Source of the DNA: Actinomycetospora chibensis
GTDB taxonomy: Bacteria > Actinomycetota > Actinomycetes > Mycobacteriales > Pseudonocardiaceae
DNA: 64,000 nt
Assembly (NCBI RefSeq): GCF_028737215.1
Contig: NZ_JAQZAM010000012.1
Location: 176,880 to 240,879 of the forward strand
Reading direction: 5' to 3'
The notes beneath the pieces were generated by a model. It did no database searches and had not been told where the DNA came from. It saw only the letters and a list, made by a program, of their open reading frames with translations. The first letter of the stretch is position 1; each line of letters opens with the position of its first letter. The position numbers and the translations under genes were made by a program. Below are positions 59,448 through 64,000 of the stretch, in pieces.

Positions 59448-61550
59448 CTAGAACGGCGGCGGGTCGTCGGAGGTGCTCCGGCCCGGTGTGGTCGTCGGTC
59501 CGGCCGACGGGGCGGGCCGGGCAGTCCTCTTGAGGAAGGTCTGGCGCCAGATGACGTCGTCGGCGTCGGGACCTGCGTGAGGTCCGTCGGCGGGCAGGGG
59601 CCGTGGGCCGGCTGCGGGCCGTGGCGCCGGCAGCGGCTCGAGGATCCTCTTCGGGCGGGTGGTGTGGTGGACGCCCGCGCGGGTGCAGATGGTGAAGTGC
59701 CCGGGCGTCGGTTGGCGGATCCGCCAGTGGGCGTGGTGCTTGGCCCGGTGGTGGTGGTGATCGACGACCCCGAGGTTGCCGGGCACGCTGGGCCCGCCGT
59801 GGGCGTGGTCGACGGTGTGGTCGAGGTCGGCCCGGTGGGCGGGGCGGCGGCAGGCGGGCACGATGCAGTGCCGGTCGCGGACCCGGACCCAGCGGTCGGT
59901 CTCGGCGCGGGGTCGGCGGCGGATGTGGTCGTCGGGGCCCGGCGCCGGCGGCCCGTCCCGGCCCGCTCCCAGGCGCTGGTGGAGCTCAGTGAGCAGTGAC
60001 GCCCAGTCGCCGGTGCGGGTGCGATGGTCGTCAGGAGTGAGGGCGGCCAGCACCGTCGCCGGGACCTGGAGCTCGACGATCGCGGTGCACGACTCGCCCC
60101 GGGGTCGGGGCCCGGTATCTCGGTGAGGTGGCCGCGGGCGGCGCCGGGCGAGCAGGACGCGCTGCAGACGCCCGTCGTCGTCGGTGAGCACGATGCGCCA
60201 CTCGCCGCCGTGGTGGCGCTGCAGCAGCGTGCGGGCGTGGGGGGCGAGCACGGTGCCGTAGCCGGGGACGGCAGCGGGGTGCTCGTCGAGCCCGAGTGCG
60301 GTGGTGAGCCGCAGGCGCAGTTCGGTGGTGCCGGAGCGGACGCGCCCGGAGCGGGGATCGGGGCCCTCGATCATGGGCGGCAGATCGGGAAGATCGGGGA
60401 GGTCCAGGAGGCCCTGCCCGAGGTCGGGCGTGTCGGGCGGGTCGCCCGGCCCTGTGCTGTCGTCCGGGTTGCCGTCGGTCGGGTCGCCGTCGCTGGGTCC
60501 CTCGTCCGGGCCGCGGTCGTTCGGCCCGCTGCCGTCCGGGCCGCCGTCGTCCGGGCCGCTGCCGTCCGGGCCGCCGTCGGTCGGGTTGCCGTCGGTCGGG
60601 TTGCCGTCGGTCGGGTCGCCGTCGGTCGGGTTGCCGTCGGTCGGGTCGCCGTCGCTGGGTCCCTCGTCCGGCCCGTCGTCCGGACCGCCGTCACCCGGCC
60701 CGCCCGACCCCCCGTCGCCGAGGTCGGTGGCCTGCCGGTGGTACTCGGCGGCGAGCAGGAGGGCGACGTCCCGGTCGGCGAGCCCGGCCGTGCTCTCGTC
60801 CAGCAGGCGTGCGGCGACCTCGGCGCGCAGCGTCCCGACCGGGGTCAACACCCCGAGCCCACGGACCGCCGCGGCCAGCCCGTCGACCCGGTCCCGCATC
60901 GCCAACCCCGTGGGCGCCGCCAGGTCGCACACCGAGAACGTCGCGGTCCCCGTCGGGTTCGGCGAGAGGATGACCCGCGCGTTCTTCTCCGCGCGCCGGG
61001 CGCGCCGCGCCGCCCACTCGGGATCGAGGGCCGCCGCGGTCTGCTCGATGCGCCGGATCAGCTCCCCCACCGGCAGCTCCGGCGCCTCGGGTAGCACTAC
61101 CTGACACACGTGCCGGGCGAGGTCGTCGGCGAGATCGCGGGTCCACTCGCAGAACCGGGTGGCCTTGGGCTCGTCGAGCCAGCCCTCCCACAGCGCCTCC
61201 CCGACCGCCGGCAACCGGTCGGCCAGGTCCTCGGCCAGATCGAGCTTGCGGCTCGACATCGTGCGCGACCAGCCCAACACCGCGGCGACCTCGTCACCGG
61301 AGAACTCGTCCACCGCCGCGAGCCGCTCACAGCCCTGGGCCTGCGCCCGGCCCAGGTGGTGCATCGCGTCCAGCGCCCGGGCCGCGCCCCGGCTCTGGGC
61401 CCGGGCACATCCGCGCAGGTAGGCAGCGAGGTCCTCACCGGTCAGTGCCGCCGGCGACAGGCGCTCCAGGGCGGCGACCAGCTCCACCCCGGGCGGCAGG
61501 GCGTCCAGCTCGGCCGCCAGGCCGGAGCGGACATCCTGGTCGATGCTCAC
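59448..61550 (-). CDS. DUF222/HNH endonuclease (13E12-repeat type)
   Basis: A 700-residue protein of the actinobacterial 13E12-repeat family, often spread in many copies per genome. The DUF222 part covers about residues 30-270 (DEFSGDEVAAVLGWSRTMSS, EPKATRFCEWTRDL, DPEWAARRARRAEKNARVIL). The HNH nuclease follows at about 560-625: RDRHCIVPACRRPAHRADLD, HTVDHAHGGPS and the final NLGVVDHHHHRAKHH. Between them, about 275-375, lies a tract of Asp-Gly-Pro repeats (DGDPTDGNPTDG pattern) not found in typical members. Start GTG at 61550. Its biological role is unknown. Confidence 0.92.
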   Translation of the reverse strand: MSIDQDVRSGLAAELDALPPGVELVAALERLSPAALTGEDLAAYLRGCARAQSRGAARALDAMHHLGRAQAQGCERLAAVDEFSGDEVAAVLGWSRTMSSRKLDLAEDLADRLPAVGEALWEGWLDEPKATRFCEWTRDLADDLARHVCQVVLPEAPELPVGELIRRIEQTAAALDPEWAARRARRAEKNARVILSPNPTGTATFSVCDLAAPTGLAMRDRVDGLAAAVRGLGVLTPVGTLRAEVAARLLDESTAGLADRDVALLLAAEYHRQATDLGDGGSGGPGDGGPDDGPDEGPSDGDPTDGNPTDGDPTDGNPTDGNPTDGGPDGSGPDDGGPDGSGPNDRGPDEGPSDGDPTDGNPDDSTGPGDPPDTPDLGQGLLDLPDLPDLPPMIEGPDPRSGRVRSGTTELRLRLTTALGLDEHPAAVPGYGTVLAPHARTLLQRHHGGEWRIVLTDDDGRLQRVLLARRRPRPPHRDTGPRPRGESCTAIVELQVPATVLAALTPDDHRTRTGDWASLLTELHQRLGAGRDGPPAPGPDDHIRRRPRAETDRWVRVRDRHCIVPACRRPAHRADLDHTVDHAHGGPSVPGNLGVVDHHHHRAKHHAHWRIRQPTPGHFTICTRAGVHHTTRPKRILEPLPAPRPAAGPRPLPADGPHAGPDADDVIWRQTFLKRTARPAPSAGPTTTPGRSTSDDPPPF
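60424..60715. repeat. Coding minisatellite in the DUF222 gene
   Basis: Imperfect 15-18 bp units such as GTCGGTCGGGTTGCC and GTCCGGGCCGCCGTC are repeated through about 290 bp. All changes keep the reading frame and encode Asp/Gly/Pro/Thr/Asn units. Copy number is likely to vary between strains. Confidence 0.8.
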
Positions 61551-61644
61551 AGCCGGAACGCTAGCCGCGGCCCCCGACAGTCCCGGGCCGCCGACGACCC
61601 CGACAGCCCCTCCCGCAGGTCACAGATCGGTCACGATTCCCAGC

Positions 61645-62260
61645 TCAGGAGCGCGTGACCGGCTCGCCCGCGGCGGTCCGCACCTCCAGTCCGCGGACGC
61701 GGTCGGGCGGCAGGTCGGTGGACGCGCTGACGACGGCGTCCTGGCCGGGCGGCGGGCTCCACCGCGCGATCTCCTGCTCCGTGCCGTCCGCGCCCCGCAC
61801 CACGAGGACGTAGGTGGTGCGCGGCGCGTCCGGCGGCGGCGTCGGGCGCGGCTCGCCCCGGTACAGGCAGCTCAGCGGGATCTGGGTGTCCCACGGCCGC
61901 GCGGTGAGCCCGGCGAGGCCCGACGTCTCGGAGTTCGCGACCGGCGGCAGGGCGAGCTCGCGGACGGTGCCCGGCGGGGGCGTCGGTGGTCGACGCAGCG
62001 GACCAGGCCGCGATGCCGAAGCCGCCGACCAGCGCGAGGACGAGGGCGATCGCGCCCGCGGCGTGCAGCTCCACCGGGCCACCGCGCGGGAGCAGCTCCC
62101 CGGCCGTGACGAACTGCCAGGCGAGGACGACCACCGCGAGCACGGCGGCGACCTGCACGGCCCGCAGCGGTCCGGGAGCCGCCCGCCGGGCGCCCCCGGG
62201 GCGGGACGCGGTGGTGGTGGATGAGTCCACGGGATCGTCCTCTCGATCGGCGACGGTCAT
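61645..62260 (-). pseudogene. Membrane protein with anti-sigma-like C-terminal domain, frameshifted
   Basis: Two frames are needed to read this gene. The first (from ATG 62260) gives a cytosolic start and two hydrophobic segments (LRAVQVAAVLAVVVLAWQFV and IALVLALVGGFGIAAWSAAS). The second, after about 61980, gives a soluble domain: VRELALPPVANSETSGLAGL, ARPWDTQIPLSCLYRG, TYVLVVRGADGTEQEIARW and VRGLEVRTAAGEPV. That pattern resembles the C-terminal domain of anti-sigma-type membrane proteins. One extra base in the G5 run at 61976-61980 would account for the break. No N-terminal zinc-finger part or sigma gene is adjacent. Confidence 0.6.
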
Positions 62261-62328
62261 CCCGTGACACGGACCGTGTGTCCCGAAGGTTCACCCGTCC
62301 TCGTGGAGGGCCCGTGCGAGGCGGTGAC

Positions 62329-63300
62329 TCAGCGGACGGACCCGAGGGTCGGCCCGACCGTCCAGTCGCGGAAGGCGACCTCGGCGGGCCGGGTGATCGT
62401 GGGCTCGCGGGCCAGGCCGGTCTTCAGGTAGCTGGTCTGGCCGGGATAGAGGGTGCCGCCGGGCGGGTGGTAGCAGCCCACCTCCTGCTCACCGTCCTGC
62501 CAGGCACTGACGCTGCCCTCGTCCGGGTTCGCGGAGAACCGCACCCGGACGACGACGTCCGACCAGCGACCCACCGGCGCCGGCCCCAGGCTGCGCGTGA
62601 ACGTGGACGGACCCGAGGGGTGGCCGTGGCCGCCGTGCAGGACGAGCTGGCCGTTCCACACCCGCAGGTCGACCGGCGCCGAGCCAGGACTGTCGTTCTT
62701 CCACTGGGTGATCACCTGGCGGCTCGACCCGCCGGCCGGGAAGTTCTCGTCGAGCCGCACGGAGAACGCGAAGTAGAGCTCGTCGCCCTCCTTCAGTGCG
62801 GGCACGGCGGGTTCGAGCTCGGTGCGCTGGTAGGGCCCGGACACCGCGAAACGCAGCGCGTCGCCGTCCATACGCGGCGGCGTCGTGCCGACGGTGTTCC
62901 AGGGGGTGGCGCGGAAGGCCTCGGGTCCACTGCCGAGCCACAGCGGGGCGGCCGGCGCGGTCGTCTTCGGGGTGGCGACGGCCGGTGTCGGGGTGACCAC
63001 GGCTCCGTCGGTCTCGGGCGCGGCCGCCACGTCGCGGTCGGGCTCCTCGACGCGATCGGGCGCCTGGGGCGTACCGGGCCCGCGGCCGCCGTCCGAGCCG
63101 GGTCGCTGCGACGGCGGACCGTCCCCGGAGGTGAGCTCGACGGTGGAGGCCAGCGCTCCCCCGGCGACGACGCCCGCGAGCGCCACGGCGGTCAGGTTTC
63201 GGGCGTTGCGCGGGGGCCGACGGTGGGAGGTTCCGCCGGTCATCCGACGGAGTCGGGCCTCGACCTCACCGTGACGGTCGAGCAGGCGGTGTTGCGGCAT
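62329..63300 (-). CDS. Polysaccharide-lyase-like (heparin-lyase fold) exported protein
   Basis: A 323-residue protein. One hydrophobic anchor lies at about 33-52 (LTAVALAGVVAGGALASTV), followed by a Pro/Thr/Asp-rich linker to about 115. A beta-jelly-roll domain then runs to the end: RFAVSGPYQRTELEP, GDELYFAFSVRLDENFP, VITQWKND and VWNGQLVLHGG, then RWSDVVVRVRFSANPDEGS and YLKTGLARE. This order is typical of the polysaccharide lyase/concanavalin-like group that cleaves uronate polymers. ATG 63300 has a GGAGG site 9 bp upstream. The substrate is unknown. Confidence 0.82.
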   Translation of the reverse strand: MPQHRLLDRHGEVEARLRRMTGGTSHRRPPRNARNLTAVALAGVVAGGALASTVELTSGDGPPSQRPGSDGGRGPGTPQAPDRVEEPDRDVAAAPETDGAVVTPTPAVATPKTTAPAAPLWLGSGPEAFRATPWNTVGTTPPRMDGDALRFAVSGPYQRTELEPAVPALKEGDELYFAFSVRLDENFPAGGSSRQVITQWKNDSPGSAPVDLRVWNGQLVLHGGHGHPSGPSTFTRSLGPAPVGRWSDVVVRVRFSANPDEGSVSAWQDGEQEVGCYHPPGGTLYPGQTSYLKTGLAREPTITRPAEVAFRDWTVGPTLGSVR

Positions 63301-63491
63301 GAGGGGTTCCTCCTGGTCACCAGAGGGTGCCAACGCGCCACGCCCCGACAAACGCTCGTGCGCAATCAGATGTCGCCCCAGCCCATCGAGATACGCCGTC
63401 TGCCGGACCCGAAGCTCCGCACGGTGTCGCAGGACCGCCGGGGTCTCGACCAGCAGCCGGACCTCGCGACCCCCTCGTGCACAGTGAGCGA

Positions 63492-63944
63492 ATGGCGTCC
63501 CGCTCCGATTCGTCCGATCCGTGGTCCGGCACGCTCGTCCTGCCCGGCCGGACCGTCGTCCGCGGCCGCGGCGTGCGGGACCCGCTGCCGAGCGGCCGCG
63601 AGCCCGACTTCGGCCTCTATCTCGGCGTCGACTACACGCCGCGTTGGGAGCACGAGCGCCTCGAGTGGCCCGACTTCGGCGTGCCGCGCGACCCGCTCGC
63701 CGCGGTCCGGGCCATCGAGCGGCTGTACCGGCGGGCCCACGACGGCGAGCACGTCGAGACCGCCTGCAAGGCCGGCAAGGGACGCACCGGTACCGTCGTC
63801 GCCTGCCTCGCGATCCTCGACGGCCTCACGCCCAGCCACGCCGTGAGCTGGACGCGCGAGCACTACCACTACCGCGCGGTGCAGACGCCGTGGCAGCGGC
63901 GCTGGGTCCTGCGCTTCGCCGAGATGTCGCGGCGACGCGGCTAG
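63492..63944 (+). CDS. Dual-specificity/tyrosine-phosphatase-like protein
   Basis: A 150-residue phosphatase-fold protein. The C-x5-R loop is present as ETACKAGKGRTGTVVACLAI, with catalytic Cys near residue 91. A general-acid candidate, EWPDFGVP, lies upstream, and a C-terminal HYHYRAVQTPWQRRWVLRF helix follows. Lysines in the loop suggest a phosphoinositide- or polyanion-type substrate, but this is not established. ATG 63492 follows CACAGT by 6 nt. Bases 63301-63491 show no gene. Confidence 0.85.
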   Translation: MASRSDSSDPWSGTLVLPGRTVVRGRGVRDPLPSGREPDFGLYLGVDYTPRWEHERLEWPDFGVPRDPLAAVRAIERLYRRAHDGEHVETACKAGKGRTGTVVACLAILDGLTPSHAVSWTREHYHYRAVQTPWQRRWVLRFAEMSRRRG

Positions 63945-64000
63945 AGCGTGTCTGACGAATCATCGGGCACGACTCTGACAAGATCTTGGTGTGCGTACGC
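63945..64000 (+). other. Possible left end of an insertion sequence
   Basis: GAGCGTGTCTGACGAATCAT just after the phosphatase gene resembles terminal inverted repeats of actinobacterial IS elements. A GTG followed by basic codons occurs at the window edge and could open a transposase. The window ends here, so neither a partner repeat nor a transposase can be confirmed. Confidence 0.25.

Overview
The window is a high-GC actinobacterial chromosome segment. It fits the Pseudonocardiales (Pseudonocardia or Actinomycetospora-like). The lineage evidence is a gcvH-garA-ftsR-nuclease-MerR-gcvP block in the mycobacterial order, a mycofactocin-type dehydrogenase, an F420-type PPOX oxidoreductase, a DUF222/HNH gene and many leaderless genes. 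The genus is inference. I see no rRNA, tRNA, CRISPR or prophage. About 69 protein-coding loci are supported, and two of them carry a probable one-base frameshift.

Layout: 1-10.7 kb holds assorted metabolic and regulatory genes: a methyltransferase end, an MmyB-type regulator, DUF2071, DUF427, DinB, MarR, pantothenate kinase, an SDR, a PPOX enzyme, a CNNM pair and a renalase-like enzyme. 10.7-16.4 kb holds a secreted zinc-peptidase-like protein behind a folded leader, MFS and APC transporters, a stress protein, and a small HTH gene with its own operators in front of a Clp-N protein. 16.5-24 kb is the glycine cleavage, GarA and FtsR block, with a tandem glycine riboswitch. 24-33 kb holds a divergent leaderless pair, selD with an orphan DUF742 gene, a candidate small RNA, several SDRs, and an ECF sigma gene coupled to an alkyltransferase-Ada fusion. 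33-39 kb holds a PHP hydrolase with a mycofactocin SDR, then msrA and small enzymes. 39.9-44.6 kb is a minimal NRPS-independent siderophore cluster. 44.7-50.4 kb holds a manganese-riboswitch-controlled exporter, a two-gene tetronate/erythronate pair, a peroxiredoxin, a reductase and a kinase. 50.4-56.4 kb is the pyruvate dehydrogenase operon. 56.6-59.1 kb is an ECF41 sigma operon with its cognate promoter. 59.1-64 kb holds a DUF222 endonuclease with a coding minisatellite, a frameshifted membrane gene, a lyase-like protein and a phosphatase.

Regulation is unusually readable here. Eight genes have a TANNNT -10 box exactly 6 or 7 nt before the start codon, so they are probably leaderless. Many operons are knit together by 4-nt GTGA or ATGA overlaps. 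Convergent junctions carry long perfect hairpins, often overlapping the stop codons. The most attractive leads are the ECF41 operon and promoter, the HTH/Clp-N module, the sigma/Ogt-Ada pair, the unassigned leader at 10860-10961, the RNA candidate at 27968-28073, and the siderophore cluster with its 18-codon linker ORF.
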